This document shows positions 9,541 to 20,095 of a stretch of 33,864 bases of DNA, piece by piece. Origin of the DNA: an uncultured Bacteroidales bacterium. GTDB lineage: Bacteria > Bacteroidota > Bacteroidia > Bacteroidales > F082. The position numbers and the translations under genes are program-made. The notes below the pieces were generated by a model. It worked only from the letters and a program-made list of their open reading frames with translations, searched no databases and was not told the origin of the DNA. Positions within the stretch are counted from its first letter, which is position 1; each line of letters opens with the position of its first letter. The stretch covers positions 1 to 33,864 of the forward strand of contig CAMOCK010000135.1 in NCBI GenBank assembly GCA_946610645.1. The letters run 5' to 3'.

Positions 9541-12500
9541 TTAGAAGTTGAAGCGGAGGTTCAAAGCAGCTGACCAGGTGGAGTAGGTGCTGGCATACTC
9601 GCCCCAAGTCGGGTTGGTGAATTGGTAGGTGTACGGGTTGTCTTCCGAACCGTTGCCATTTATCTTGATGATGTCGCTGCTGCTCAGGCGCTGCATATTG
9701 CCCCAGCCTCTGTAGAACAGGTTAGCGAGGTTTTTCACATCCACGCCGAAGCTGATGCTTTCGCCGCCATGGAACTTGTAGGTGCGTTCATATTTGAAGT
9801 TGAAGGTGTGTCTCCAAGGGGCAATGGCACCGCCACGCTCGGCATACTGGCCACGATGTGCGCTCAGGTACTTGTCGGCCTTGATGAAGGAGTTAAACTC
9901 GGCCTTGTTCTCTTCGCTGACGAAAGGCATGGTTGCCAATTCGGCTTCCGTAGGAATGTAAGCCAAGCTGTTGGATCCGCCGTCGCCGTTCACGTTGGAG
10001 GTCATCGTGTAGCTGTAGCGTGTGTAGCTGTAGCCGCCCACATAGCAGTGGTTGTAGCCTTCATAGTAGAGGCCGATGGTCTCGTTGGTGCGTTGTCCTG
10101 TAGCCCAGTTCCAACCCAAGTTGAAGAGCACACGGTTGGGTGTGACGTAGCTGCTGTAGCCCAGTTCGTGGACATTGGAGCCGTTCACTCCGAAAGCGTT
10201 GGTGTTGTATGCCGAAGTGACTTGGTCGCCGATGGCATCGGTCACGTTCTTGCCTTCTGCGTAGGTGTAGGCTGCCATGAGGTCGAGGCCGAAGTTGAAG
10301 CGCTTGCTCAGCTGTGCGGTGGCTGAATAGTAGTAACCGTTGTTGGGCGTGTTGGTGATGAGGTAGGGAGTGACATCTCTGCCGAGGCTGTTCTTGATGC
10401 CTTCGCTCTTCCACTTCGTTCTCTCGCCAGGTTCTCCTGGGAGAAGGATGGTGCCGTCTTCGACAATGCCGAGTTTGGTCACGGCCACGGAGGTGATGTC
10501 ATGGTTGTAGATACCTTCCACAGTGGCTTTGATGCCACCAGGCAGTTCGATGTCGGCGGCCAAGCTGCTCTTCCAAGTCTGGGGCATGCGGAGGTTCTTG
10601 TCCATGATGGTGGTGGACTGGGGAGCCGGCAGGTCGCCCGTCAGCAGAAGGTCAGCATTGTTGGCGATGATTTCGTTCGGGGTCGTGAAGAACTTGATTT
10701 GCTCTTCCTCGTTGCTGTTGATGTATTGGTTTTGCAGGCAGTTGGAGTTACCAACGGTCGATACGATCCACACGAAGGGCAGGCGGCCAGTATAGAGGCC
10801 CGAACCGCCGCGGATGATGTACTTGCGTTCGCCAGTGAGGTCCCAGTTGAAGCCCAAACGGGGCGAGAAGTTCACGCGGGCCTTAGGCATGTCGGCAGTT
10901 GACATTCCATACATGGTGTTGCCTTCACCGTCGGCGATGCTATGGTGCACACCGTCGGCATCGTTCCAGCCTTCTGCAAACTCCTTATTGTAGTTATATC
11001 CAGCAATCGAAGGATACCACGGCACCTCGACGCGGAGACCGGCAGTCAGTCTGAAGTTTTCGTTGAGGGTCAGCTCGTCTTGGGCATAGACAGAACCTTG
11101 CATGTAGTTGAAGGAAGGATACACTTGCTCGTGCTTTTCGTTGTTGCCGTAGGTGATGGCGAAAGCGCGTGGGTTGGCGTTGTTCACAAAGTCATTCCAG
11201 CTGTTGTAAACATAGTAGCCGGCGCCGCCTTGCATAAAGCCGTTCTTGGTGTTGTCGAACTCATACTGAAGACCGAAGGTGAAGTTGTGGATACCTGTGA
11301 GATAGCTGAATTCGTCGGTAACCACGGCGGTTTGCACATCACGGAGGTTGCCGTAGGTGAACGGGTCGGGACCGAAGCTGGTGTAAACAGCCGGAGTGCC
11401 GTCTTCGAGAGGCTCCAGAATATCCACGGTGGGGAAGAGGTTGCCTACGAAGCTGCGAGGCTCATACTGGTGCGAATAGGTGGCACGCAACATGTTGTTG
11501 GCGCGACCACTCAGGAAGCTGTGGTTCCACTCGGCGGCCACTGAGCTGAAGTTCTGTTCTTGGAAGTAGCGGTTGCTCTCGAAATAGAGGGCGTATTCAG
11601 AGGTACGGCCGTAGGTGTTGCGGTTGTAAACCGATCCGGAAAGCGGGTTGATGGAGCTTGACGGAGACGTGGAATACTTGTTCTTCACCATGCTGTAGCG
11701 GATGTTGAACTTGTCATTGGCACTGGCGTTCCAGTCGATACGTGCGAGCAGTTTGTAGTCGGGCGTGCTGGCACTGTAGTTTTGGTAGCGGCCGGGGTCG
11801 TAGCCGTAAGTGGTCATCAGGTAGTTTTTGATTTCGTCCATCTTCTCTACAGTAGGACGGTTGTATTGCGTTGTGCCGCCGAAAGCGTCGGATTCGCTTT
11901 CGCGGGCGAAACGGGTCTGGCCGGGGTCAACGTCGCTCTGGTATTCAAAGTTCACGAAAAAGAACAGCTTGTCTCTCAAGATGGGACCGCCCACGCTGAT
12001 GCCAGCGGTATTGTCCAACGAACGAGAGAGTTTCAGGCGATCGGGATAGTTGCCGAATTCGTCCTTCTTGCCGAACTTGGTGCCTGTGAGGCCGTCGCTG
12101 GTGAAGTAGTCATACACGCTGACGTGCCAGTTGTTGGTACCGCTCTTGGTGACGGCGTTGATGGCGCCGCCCGTGAAGCCGCTATGACGCACGTCGAAAG
12201 GCGTGACGTTGATGGTCATGGCTTCGATGGCGTCCAAGGAAATGGGGCTGCCGCCGGCAGGTAGGTTGCCACCGATACCAAAGGCGTTGTTGAAAGCGGC
12301 ACCGTCAACGGTGACGTAGGACGAGCGGTAGTTGCCGCCGCCGATGGCCAAGCCGTTGGAAGTGGCAGCAGCCTGAGGCGTCAAGGACAACACATCGTTG
12401 AGGCTGCGCGTGATGGTGGGAAGGGTGGCGATTTGCTCGCTGCTCACCGAAGTGGTGGCACCAGCGCGGTCGCTGTCCATGCCGTTGCTGATGGCTTCGG

Positions 12501-12858
12501 CCGAAATGGTGACTTCACCCAGTCCTATGGCTTCCTCGTTCAAGTGGACATTCAAAATCTTGGTCTCACCCAAAGCAGCGGTGACACCGTCTTGAATAAC
12601 CGTTTGGAAACCAACCATGCGATACTCAATCTTGTAAGGACCGCCAGGACGGATGTTGAGCAAACGGTAGTTGCCGTTTGCATCGGCCACAGCATAATAC
12701 TGTGCGCCGGAAGGAATGTGCGTTGCGACTACAGTTGCACCCGGAAGCGTCGACTTGTGATTGTCGGTAATCTTGCCGCTGATGCTAGATGAAGTCACTT
12801 GCGCCATCATGGTGATGGAGGCAATCATTGCCACGAAAAAAGTAAGTAACTTTTTCAT
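9541..12858 (-). CDS. TonB-dependent receptor, Oar-like, with N-terminal carboxypeptidase-regulatory-like domain
   Basis: MKKLLTFFVAMIASITMMAQVTSSSISGKITDNHKSTLPGATVVATHIPSGAQYYAVADANGNYRLLNIRPGGPYKIEYRMVGFQ...; plug region LNDVLSLTPQAAATSNG...GGAINAVTKSGTNNWHVSVYDYF; 1105 aa; C-terminal NLRFNF. Confidence 0.93.
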   Translation of the reverse strand: MKKLLTFFVAMIASITMMAQVTSSSISGKITDNHKSTLPGATVVATHIPSGAQYYAVADANGNYRLLNIRPGGPYKIEYRMVGFQTVIQDGVTAALGETKILNVHLNEEAIGLGEVTISAEAISNGMDSDRAGATTSVSSEQIATLPTITRSLNDVLSLTPQAAATSNGLAIGGGNYRSSYVTVDGAAFNNAFGIGGNLPAGGSPISLDAIEAMTINVTPFDVRHSGFTGGAINAVTKSGTNNWHVSVYDYFTSDGLTGTKFGKKDEFGNYPDRLKLSRSLDNTAGISVGGPILRDKLFFFVNFEYQSDVDPGQTRFARESESDAFGGTTQYNRPTVEKMDEIKNYLMTTYGYDPGRYQNYSASTPDYKLLARIDWNASANDKFNIRYSMVKNKYSTSPSSSINPLSGSVYNRNTYGRTSEYALYFESNRYFQEQNFSSVAAEWNHSFLSGRANNMLRATYSHQYEPRSFVGNLFPTVDILEPLEDGTPAVYTSFGPDPFTYGNLRDVQTAVVTDEFSYLTGIHNFTFGLQYEFDNTKNGFMQGGAGYYVYNSWNDFVNNANPRAFAITYGNNEKHEQVYPSFNYMQGSVYAQDELTLNENFRLTAGLRVEVPWYPSIAGYNYNKEFAEGWNDADGVHHSIADGEGNTMYGMSTADMPKARVNFSPRLGFNWDLTGERKYIIRGGSGLYTGRLPFVWIVSTVGNSNCLQNQYINSNEEEQIKFFTTPNEIIANNADLLLTGDLPAPQSTTIMDKNLRMPQTWKSSLAADIELPGGIKATVEGIYNHDITSVAVTKLGIVEDGTILLPGEPGERTKWKSEGIKNSLGRDVTPYLITNTPNNGYYYSATAQLSKRFNFGLDLMAAYTYAEGKNVTDAIGDQVTSAYNTNAFGVNGSNVHELGYSSYVTPNRVLFNLGWNWATGQRTNETIGLYYEGYNHCYVGGYSYTRYSYTMTSNVNGDGGSNSLAYIPTEAELATMPFVSEENKAEFNSFIKADKYLSAHRGQYAERGGAIAPWRHTFNFKYERTYKFHGGESISFGVDVKNLANLFYRGWGNMQRLSSSDIIKINGNGSEDNPYTYQFTNPTWGEYASTYSTWSAALNLRFNF

Positions 12859-12934
12859 AATAAAGGTTTTAAGTTAGTAATTGATTTTATTGAATTGTGT
12901 TTGCTTTACGATTTCTATCCTGATTAAATCGTTG

Positions 12935-12942
12935 CAAAAATA
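12935..12942 (-). promoter_or_regulatory. -7 element TATTTTTG for the Oar-like receptor gene
   Basis: CAAAAATA on + strand, about 77 nt upstream of the ATG at 12858. Confidence 0.45.
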
Positions 12943-13134
12943 GGACTTTTAGGTTCATATCCAACAAATCGCTTATTAACATTTTGCTTTTTTTGGGAAA
13001 AAGAAATCAACAACATCTGTTAATAACTTTCTAAACGCTTGCAGTTGAAATTGTTGTAGCGGATATTCGAGGATACCTTAATAATAAAAACCGACGATTC
13101 TGAAAAAACACGATTCCGACTCACTTTTTTTTCT

Positions 13135-13142
13135 TATTTTTG
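13135..13142 (+). promoter_or_regulatory. -7 element TATTTTTG
   Basis: 27 nt upstream of ATG at 13170. Confidence 0.5.
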
Positions 13143-13169
13143 GAGCCTCAAAACGTAAATAATACAGTT

Positions 13170-13541
13170 ATGGGTAGAATTTCAATACTTGTCGTCCTAA
13201 CTATCTCATTGTTAGGATTTTGTTCGTGTGGAAACAGTCGCTCCAAGGAATATCGAAACATGCAACAGAGCGTCAGTGATCTTCAGTTGAAGATACAGGA
13301 AACCGAGGATTGTGACGAACTTCAAATGCTGAGTTTCAGTATTTTGGGACTTCGCTCGGATTTGGACAACCTGCAACAGGAAAGCACGGTTACCGAGGCC
13401 GAAATCAGTGAATTGGGCGACCTCGTCGATGGCTTGGATGCCGCATGGAGGGGGAAAGTCACGGCTTTGGAATGTAACCAGTTCGATGGCAACGAGGAAG
13501 AATACGACACCTCGGGCGAGGAAGACTACCCTGAAATGTAA
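13170..13541 (+). CDS. Small coiled-coil lipoprotein, hypothetical
   Basis: MGRISILVVLTISLLGFCSCGNSRSKEYRNMQQSVSDLQLKIQETED...; lipobox LLGFCSC, acidic C-terminus. Confidence 0.7.
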   Translation: MGRISILVVLTISLLGFCSCGNSRSKEYRNMQQSVSDLQLKIQETEDCDELQMLSFSILGLRSDLDNLQQESTVTEAEISELGDLVDGLDAAWRGKVTALECNQFDGNEEEYDTSGEEDYPEM

Positions 13542-13559
13542 ACCTTTAATCTATGAGCC

Positions 13560-13868
13560 ATGGCATTCTTTTACAAACATAACCCGAAGAAATTCAACTA
13601 CATACCACGCTATTACGACCCCGAACAGGAAGCTTGGGAGAAGAAAAAGGCTGAACTGGGATACGACGCCAAACTGAGCCACGAAGAGAAGTTCCGCGCC
13701 GAGATGCGCCGCAGATGGAGTGTCAAGGAGGCGGAGGAAAGTGCGGAGGAACGCCGCGCCAAGGCCATACGCCGCATAGCACTTGGCCTGTTTGCCGCAG
13801 TCATTTTCTATTTCGTTTTCTGCACTCCGCTGATGACCAATATCGTCAGCGGCCTGATGGGGAAATGA
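13560..13868 (+). CDS. Small hypothetical membrane protein upstream of mutL
   Basis: 102 aa, charged N-terminus and a C-terminal TM helix (IALGLFAAVIFYFVFCTPLM); 3 bp before mutL. Confidence 0.75.
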   Translation: MAFFYKHNPKKFNYIPRYYDPEQEAWEKKKAELGYDAKLSHEEKFRAEMRRRWSVKEAEESAEERRAKAIRRIALGLFAAVIFYFVFCTPLMTNIVSGLMGK

Positions 13869-13871
13869 GCC

Positions 13872-15713
13872 ATGCTTGACGTTATCAAATTGCTTCCCGA
13901 CAGCGTGGCCAACCAGATTGCGGCAGGCGAGGTGATACAACGCCCAGCCTCGGCCGTCAAAGAACTGATGGAGAACGCTTTGGATGCCGGAGCCACCCAA
14001 ATCGACTTGGTGGTGAAAGACGCGGGCAAATCGTTCATCATGGTCACCGACAACGGCTGTGGAATGTCGGAAACCGATGCGCGGCTATGCTTCGAGCGGC
14101 ATGCCACCTCCAAAATCTCGAAAGCGGAAGACCTATTCGCCATACGCACGATGGGGTTCCGTGGAGAGGCTTTGGCCAGCATCGCGGCCATCGCCCAGGT
14201 GGAGCTGAAGACGCGCCGCAAGGAAGATGAGGTGGGAGTGAGAATCATCAACGAAGGATCGGTGGTGAAAGAGCAAAGCCTCGTCCCGATGCAGCCTGGC
14301 ACCACTTTCAGCATCAAGAACCTGTTTTTCAATGTGCCGGCACGCCGCAATTTCCTCAAGTCGCCCCAGGCCGAAATGCGACACATCGTGGAAGAGTTCA
14401 CCCGCGTCGCGCTGATGAACCCCGAAACGAGCTTCACGCTGACGAGCGACGGCAAGGAGGTGTATCACCTTTATTCAGGCAACCTCAAGCAGCGCATCAT
14501 GGGCCTTTTCGGGAGCAACTACGAGGAAAAGCTGCTGCCCGTCAACCAAGACTCGGAGCGGGTGTGCATACATGGCTTCATCGTCAAGGCCGAATACGCC
14601 AAAAAGACGAGAGGAGAGCAGTATTTTTTTGTGAACAAGCGCTTCATAAAACACGCCTACCTGCACCATGCCATCGAGAATGCCTTCATGGAGATGATCC
14701 CCAAAGACTGTTTCCCTGGCTATTTCCTGAACATCGAAGTGGATCCTGCTGACATCGACATCAACATCCATCCCACCAAGACCGAGGTCAATTTCCTCGA
14801 CGTAAAGCTGGTGTATGCCATCCTCCATGCCGCCGTGCGCAAGGCTATTGGGCAGCACAACCTTTCGCCCACCATAGATTTCACCGAAACGCCCGACCTC
14901 AACATCGACTTCGGCGAAGCGTCAAAGGCATCAAGACCCTTGGTTATGCCCAACGTGCCTGTGGATGAGTTTTATAACCCGTTCAGACAAACCGCTTCAA
15001 GTCAAGACTTCAAGCCGAAAAGTTACGAGTTTTCGCAGCATAGCGACAAGCCTTCGGGCGATTGGCGGCAACATTATGGCGAGCGCATCGACCTCCCTTT
15101 TAAAAAAGGTGTGGAGAGTGACACCGACGGGGACAAACCTGAAAACAGCCATTACCTTCAAGTGAACCAGTCCTTTATTCTCACGACTGTCAAGTCTGGT
15201 ATCATGCTGATAGACCAGCAATTGGCCCATACACGAGTGCTGTTCGAGAAATTCCTGAAACAGATGGAAAACCATAATGGGGCCTCGCAGCAGGAGCTGT
15301 TTCCGCAAGCCATGACGCTCAACCTGAACGACGCCTCGCTGCTGAAGGAATTGCTGCCCGAACTTGAAAACATCGGATTCGTATTGGAACAGGCCAACCC
15401 GACCACATTCATGATCAACGGCACGCCCACAGATGCCGCCGGTTGCGAGCCGGTGGAACTGCTTGAAAAGATTTTGGACAACTATAAAATAAACCGCACC
15501 GATTTGCAGTTAGACAGAAAACTGGACTTAGCTAAATCCTTGGCTTCGCAACTGTCCATCAAGGCGCAAACGAAGCTTAGCGAGCTAGAGATGCAAAACC
15601 TTGTGGACCAACTGTTTGCATGCAATGTGGCGGAAGTTGCACCGAATGGGAAGAAGATTTTCGCAATTATCAGCATGGACGATATTTCTAATTTTTTGAA
15701 TCTTAAATCTTAA
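13872..15713 (+). CDS. mutL: DNA mismatch repair protein MutL
   Basis: MLDVIKLLPDSVANQIAAGEVIQRPASAVKELMENALDAGATQIDL...DNGCGMSETDARLCFERHATSKI...TMGFRGEALASIAAIA; MutL GHKL motifs. Confidence 0.97.
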   Translation: MLDVIKLLPDSVANQIAAGEVIQRPASAVKELMENALDAGATQIDLVVKDAGKSFIMVTDNGCGMSETDARLCFERHATSKISKAEDLFAIRTMGFRGEALASIAAIAQVELKTRRKEDEVGVRIINEGSVVKEQSLVPMQPGTTFSIKNLFFNVPARRNFLKSPQAEMRHIVEEFTRVALMNPETSFTLTSDGKEVYHLYSGNLKQRIMGLFGSNYEEKLLPVNQDSERVCIHGFIVKAEYAKKTRGEQYFFVNKRFIKHAYLHHAIENAFMEMIPKDCFPGYFLNIEVDPADIDINIHPTKTEVNFLDVKLVYAILHAAVRKAIGQHNLSPTIDFTETPDLNIDFGEASKASRPLVMPNVPVDEFYNPFRQTASSQDFKPKSYEFSQHSDKPSGDWRQHYGERIDLPFKKGVESDTDGDKPENSHYLQVNQSFILTTVKSGIMLIDQQLAHTRVLFEKFLKQMENHNGASQQELFPQAMTLNLNDASLLKELLPELENIGFVLEQANPTTFMINGTPTDAAGCEPVELLEKILDNYKINRTDLQLDRKLDLAKSLASQLSIKAQTKLSELEMQNLVDQLFACNVAEVAPNGKKIFAIISMDDISNFLNLKS

Positions 15714-15725
15714 ATCTAAAAATCG
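15698..15725. repeat. Heptamer-like repeat (AATCTTA) overlapping the mutL stop codon
   Basis: GAATCTTAAATCTTAAATCTAAAAATCG; encodes the last codons NLKS* of mutL. Confidence 0.65.
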
Positions 15726-15731
15726 AGATAA

Positions 15732-16658
15732 ATGAACGAATCATACAGCCCAACAGGATTCAAATTCTTGCCAACGATAGTCAAAAACCTTTTGATTATC
15801 AATATATTGATGTATTTGGCGACCATCACGCTTGATCGTTTCGGCATTGACATGACCAGTCTTTTCGGCCTGCATTTCTTCAAGGCATCAGGCTTCCGTG
15901 TCTATCAGTTCATCACCTATATGTTCATGCACGCCAACTTCACGCACTTGTTCTTCAACATGTTCGCCCTGTGGATGTTCGGCAACACGCTCGAAAACCT
16001 TTGGGGCTCAAAGCGTTTCCTGTTGTTTTACATGGTATGCGGCATTGGTGCGGGTCTGTGCCAAGAACTGGTGCAGTATGTACAATATGCGACTTCGCTG
16101 GCCGATTATGCCAACGTGAACCTCGGTGGCCAAATTGTGTCGATGGATTCCTATCTCAACATGATGAACACTGTGGGCGCATCGGGAGCGGTTTATGGCT
16201 TGCTTTTGGCCTTTGGCATGATGTTTCCTAACTCGATGATTTACTTCTATTTCCTTATTCCCATCAAGGCCAAATGGTTTGTCATTGGGTATGCCGTCAT
16301 CGAGTTGCTTTTGGGGCTTCGAGGTGTCGGCAACGTGGCGCATTTCGCCCATCTCGGCGGCATGTTGTTTGGCCTGCTGCTGATATTGTATTGGCGAAAG
16401 AACCCAGCCGGACCCGACAAGGACTTCCGAAGGCTGAAAGACGTCGTGGCCGCATGGAAAGAGCGGTTGGGCAAGAAATACACGCCCTACGAGGAAGTCA
16501 AGGACGGGCCGCGAGTGCCGCGCAGCGATGAGGACTACAACCGACAAAATGCTGAGAAAGAGCGCAATATAGACGTGATTTTGGACAAGATCGCGAAAAG
16601 CGGCTATGGCAGCCTGACGCAAGAAGAGAAAGAATACCTTTTCAAAAACAGCAGATGA
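15732..16658 (+). CDS. Rhomboid family intramembrane serine protease
   Basis: Multi-TM; GASGAVYGLLLAFG (catalytic Ser), NVAHFAHLGGMLFGLLL (catalytic His), FMHANFTHLFFNMFALWMFG. Confidence 0.93.
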   Translation: MNESYSPTGFKFLPTIVKNLLIINILMYLATITLDRFGIDMTSLFGLHFFKASGFRVYQFITYMFMHANFTHLFFNMFALWMFGNTLENLWGSKRFLLFYMVCGIGAGLCQELVQYVQYATSLADYANVNLGGQIVSMDSYLNMMNTVGASGAVYGLLLAFGMMFPNSMIYFYFLIPIKAKWFVIGYAVIELLLGLRGVGNVAHFAHLGGMLFGLLLILYWRKNPAGPDKDFRRLKDVVAAWKERLGKKYTPYEEVKDGPRVPRSDEDYNRQNAEKERNIDVILDKIAKSGYGSLTQEEKEYLFKNSR

Positions 16659-16659
16659 C

Positions 16660-17769
16660 ATGGAAAGAAGCGAGCGTGGCATTATTGGAAGATTATTGGT
16701 GTTCGTCCTAACGCTGCTGGCGTTGGTCGGATTGGTGGCCATGGCCTTGAGCGTCATCAACGGCCATGTCGACCCAAAACGGTTCGTCTGGACATCGTTC
16801 TTTGGCCTCGGATTTTGGGTTGTTTTCATTTTCAACATAGTGGTTTTCTGTGCTTTGCTCATCTTGCGCTCGCGCCGCGTGTGGATTGCGGCATTAGCCC
16901 TGTTGGTTTCCGTGCCAGGGGTCGGCAAGTCGTTCTCTTTCGGTTCCAAGCAAGAATCTGAAGCCTCGCTCCGGGTGATGAGTTATAACGTGCACAGATT
17001 CAGGCATGTGGATGGGAAGACAAACACGGATGACTGCGCGAAAGCCATCATCGAAATGGTACGCAAGAAGAATCCCGACCTATTGTGCTGTCAGGAGTTT
17101 GCCGGCTTCCGTCCCAAGGTGCATCGCAACAAATGCATAGAAATCTTTGCAGAAGAAGCTGGTTTCCAATACGTTTACTACAACAAGAAGCGCAACTACG
17201 CCGGCAATGTGATTTTCTCCAAGTTTCCCATCGCCAAAGTGGACGAGAACTCCGGGTTCGGCTTAGAGAACACCTACGGCGTGATGGTTGAGGTGGATGC
17301 AGGCGCAAAAGGCAGGTTTTTCGTTGCCAACGTTCACCTGCTTTCCTACAACATCTCCGACAGCGAAATAGAACAGCTCACAAGTTCGTCGGACCGTCGT
17401 AACCAGATGGATACCATTGGGATGAGAGTTGTGCGAAAACTGAAATATGCCACCAAGAAACGCAGCGAACAGATCATGCTCATGCTTGATGGGAGACCCA
17501 CGGTGGATGCGCCTGTCATCATGTGCGGCGACTTCAACGACCCGCCCTTGTCGTTCACCTACCGAAAGATGCAAGAGGCGGGGTTTGTTGATACGTTCAC
17601 GAAGGTGGGCTGGGGCGTCAAGCCGACCTACGCAGGCGACTTGCCGCTGCTTCGAATTGACTACATTTGGGGCGATAAAGGTATCAAGCCATTGAACTTC
17701 AAACGTTTCAGATTCAAGGCATCGGACCATTATCCAATTGTCTTGGATTTTGCGATAAACAACAACTAA
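16660..17769 (+). CDS. Endonuclease/exonuclease/phosphatase (EEP) family protein with N-terminal TM segments
   Basis: SYNVHRF, CCQEFAGF, VANVHL, MCGDFNDPPLSFTYRKM, KASDHYPIVLDF; N-terminal hydrophobic helices. Confidence 0.9.
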   Translation: MERSERGIIGRLLVFVLTLLALVGLVAMALSVINGHVDPKRFVWTSFFGLGFWVVFIFNIVVFCALLILRSRRVWIAALALLVSVPGVGKSFSFGSKQESEASLRVMSYNVHRFRHVDGKTNTDDCAKAIIEMVRKKNPDLLCCQEFAGFRPKVHRNKCIEIFAEEAGFQYVYYNKKRNYAGNVIFSKFPIAKVDENSGFGLENTYGVMVEVDAGAKGRFFVANVHLLSYNISDSEIEQLTSSSDRRNQMDTIGMRVVRKLKYATKKRSEQIMLMLDGRPTVDAPVIMCGDFNDPPLSFTYRKMQEAGFVDTFTKVGWGVKPTYAGDLPLLRIDYIWGDKGIKPLNFKRFRFKASDHYPIVLDFAINNN

Positions 17770-17797
17770 CAATTCAACAATCAACAATTAAACATTA
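17758..17797. repeat. Heptamer-like AT-rich repeat (AACAATT type)
   Basis: AACAACAACTAACAATTCAACAATCAACAATTAAACATTA directly before the phosphohexomutase ATG. Confidence 0.6.
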
Positions 17798-19180
17798 ATG
17801 ACTCTCATCAAATCCATCTCCGGCATTCGCGGCACCATCGGCGGCCAGCCTGGCGACAACCTCACGCCGATAGACATGGTGAAGTTCACCGCCGCTTTCG
17901 TGAAATTCATTCAACATCGTGGCGCGAAACGCCCGAAAATCGTGGTGGGTCGCGATGCGCGCCTATCAGGATTCCTTGTGAATCAAGTGGTATGCGGCAC
18001 CTTGCAGGCCATGGGTGCGGATGTGTTTGATATAGGCCTGAGCACAACACCCACGACCGAAATTGCCGTCACCGGACTGAAGGCCGACGCTGGCATCATC
18101 CTTACGGCTAGCCACAATCCAGCACAGTGGAACGCCTTGAAACTCCTCAACGAGAAAGGCGAGTTCATCTCTGCTGCCGAAGGCGCATGGCTGCTCGACG
18201 TGGCCGAGAAAGATGATTTCGATTTCGTCACCATCGAGGGAATCGGTAGCTATCAGCAAGTTGAAGGCTGGATGGACAAGCATGTCGAAATGGTATGCCA
18301 GTTGCCTTTGGTGGACAAGGCTGTCATTGCGAAAGCCAACTTCAAGGTGGCAGTGGATGCGGTCAACTCGACGGGCGGCATCGCCATACCGAAAATGCTG
18401 CGTGCTCTCGGCGTGAATGAGGTGCTTGAGCTCAACTGTGAGCCTACGGGCAAATTCGCTCACACCCCAGAACCTTTGGCACAAAATCTGACCGATATCT
18501 GCCGTTTCGTGCGCGAACAGGGCTGCGACTTCGGCGTGGTTGTCGACCCGGATGTCGACCGCCTCGTGTTCGTCAAGGAAGATGGCGAACTGTTTGGCGA
18601 GGAATACACATTGGTCTCCGTAGCCGACTTCATTCTGAAGCATACACCCGGTCCGACGGTGAGCAACCTTTCTTCAACCCGTGCTTTAAGAGACGTGACT
18701 CAAAAGCATGGCCAACAATACTTTGCCGCTGCTGTCGGTGAGGTGAATGTAGTTGAAAAGATGAAGGAAGTCGGCGCAGTCATCGGCGGCGAAGGCAATG
18801 GCGGTGTCATCTATCCCGAACTGCACTATGGCCGCGATGCCCTTGTGGGTACGGCCTTGTTCCTCACCCAGTTGGCCGAGAAAAAGGTCAAGTGCTCCGA
18901 GTTGAAAAAGGAATATCCGGCCTATTTCATGTCGAAGAACAAGATACAGCTGACGCCTTCGACCGATGTGGACAGTATTCTGGCCAAGTTTGCCGAAAAG
19001 TTCAAGAACGAGCAGGTTACGACCATCGACGGCGTGAAAATCGACTTTGCCGAGGGTTGGGTGCACCTGCGCAAATCGAACACCGAGCCTATTGTCCGCA
19101 TCTATTCCGAGGGCAAGACCGAGGCCGAGGCCGAGCGTTTCGCCAATATGATTTTGGATGAGGCCAAGAAAATGGTCTAA
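17798..19180 (+). CDS. glmM: Phosphoglucosamine mutase / phosphohexomutase
   Basis: SISGIRGTIGG, TASHNPAQWNALKLL (active site Ser), DPDVDRLVFV (metal site), RKSNTEPIVRIYSE (phosphate binding). Confidence 0.88.
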   Translation: MTLIKSISGIRGTIGGQPGDNLTPIDMVKFTAAFVKFIQHRGAKRPKIVVGRDARLSGFLVNQVVCGTLQAMGADVFDIGLSTTPTTEIAVTGLKADAGIILTASHNPAQWNALKLLNEKGEFISAAEGAWLLDVAEKDDFDFVTIEGIGSYQQVEGWMDKHVEMVCQLPLVDKAVIAKANFKVAVDAVNSTGGIAIPKMLRALGVNEVLELNCEPTGKFAHTPEPLAQNLTDICRFVREQGCDFGVVVDPDVDRLVFVKEDGELFGEEYTLVSVADFILKHTPGPTVSNLSSTRALRDVTQKHGQQYFAAAVGEVNVVEKMKEVGAVIGGEGNGGVIYPELHYGRDALVGTALFLTQLAEKKVKCSELKKEYPAYFMSKNKIQLTPSTDVDSILAKFAEKFKNEQVTTIDGVKIDFAEGWVHLRKSNTEPIVRIYSEGKTEAEAERFANMILDEAKKMV

Positions 19181-19250
19181 GATTACGTTTGTTCAAATAA
19201 TTGAATGTCAATAATTTAATAACTAAATGTTTAACTAAAACTTTAACAAA

Positions 19251-20027
19251 ATGAAAAAAGTGATTCGTATGGTTATGCTGTGCGCCATGATGGTTTGGGG
19301 CGCACAGTCCATGGCCCAAACCCGTGGCGCCATCTTCTTTGGTGCTTCAATTCCGACTGGCGACTATGGCAAGTTCGACAACATGAGCGATTTCGCCTTG
19401 ACCACTCCTGATGCCAGCTATGCAGGTGCTGCTGTTGGATTCAACGCAGGCATCAAATGGTATTTCAACGTAGGCGTGAAAGGCCTTGGTGCGATGCTCT
19501 CCATCGACGGCATTTACAATGGACCCAATTCCGACCTTAAAACCGCCTACCGCTCAGGAGAGGTGGAGAACGGTTTCGGTTCTTTATTAAGTGGTAGTAC
19601 GAAATACAATGCCACGTCCAAGATTATCAACGTGCCTGCCATGCTTGGCGTGAACTACACCTATGAAATCAACCCCAATCTTTCTGTGTTTGCCGAAACT
19701 GGTCTTGGTGGCAGTTACCGTGCGATTACCAGAATGGAGTATGTCGGAAAACTTGAAGTGATGGGCGTGGAAACGCAACAAACCATCACTCAAAAATACG
19801 ATGGCGCTTTCAGCTTCGCATGGCAAATTGGCGCTGGTGTCGAAGTGTCCAAGAACTTGGTGATTGGTGCCAGCTTCTACGATTTGGGCAATGCCGAAGT
19901 GAAAGGCGAACAAACCATAAAGCGCAAAACAAGCGTCAACAACAATACGAACACCGAGGAGAAATACCTCACCTTCGGCACCGTACGCCCGAAGATGTTT
20001 TTGGTTCGTATAGGTTTCATTTTCTGA
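19251..20027 (+). CDS. Outer membrane beta-barrel (porin-like) protein
   Basis: MKKVIRMVMLCAMMVWGAQSMAQ signal peptide, beta-rich sequence, C-terminal VRIGFIF. Confidence 0.8.
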   Translation: MKKVIRMVMLCAMMVWGAQSMAQTRGAIFFGASIPTGDYGKFDNMSDFALTTPDASYAGAAVGFNAGIKWYFNVGVKGLGAMLSIDGIYNGPNSDLKTAYRSGEVENGFGSLLSGSTKYNATSKIINVPAMLGVNYTYEINPNLSVFAETGLGGSYRAITRMEYVGKLEVMGVETQQTITQKYDGAFSFAWQIGAGVEVSKNLVIGASFYDLGNAEVKGEQTIKRKTSVNNNTNTEEKYLTFGTVRPKMFLVRIGFIF

Positions 20028-20095
20028 TACTTAGCACAGATAGAGTTATTTAGGTGGAGCGTCGTGTCAGCCGTCGCTTTGTTTTGGAATAAAGA

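Noticed and set aside
9622-12792. Multiple + strand ORFs (234, 133, 200, 160 and 119 aa) inside the Oar-like receptor gene
   Set aside because: All are antisense to a continuous 1105-aa TonB-dependent receptor and have no domain motifs.
16008-16949. 313-aa minus-strand ORF antisense to the rhomboid and EEP genes
   Set aside because: Low-complexity composition and no recognisable motifs, while the + strand frames encode clear rhomboid and EEP proteins; a by-product of codon bias.
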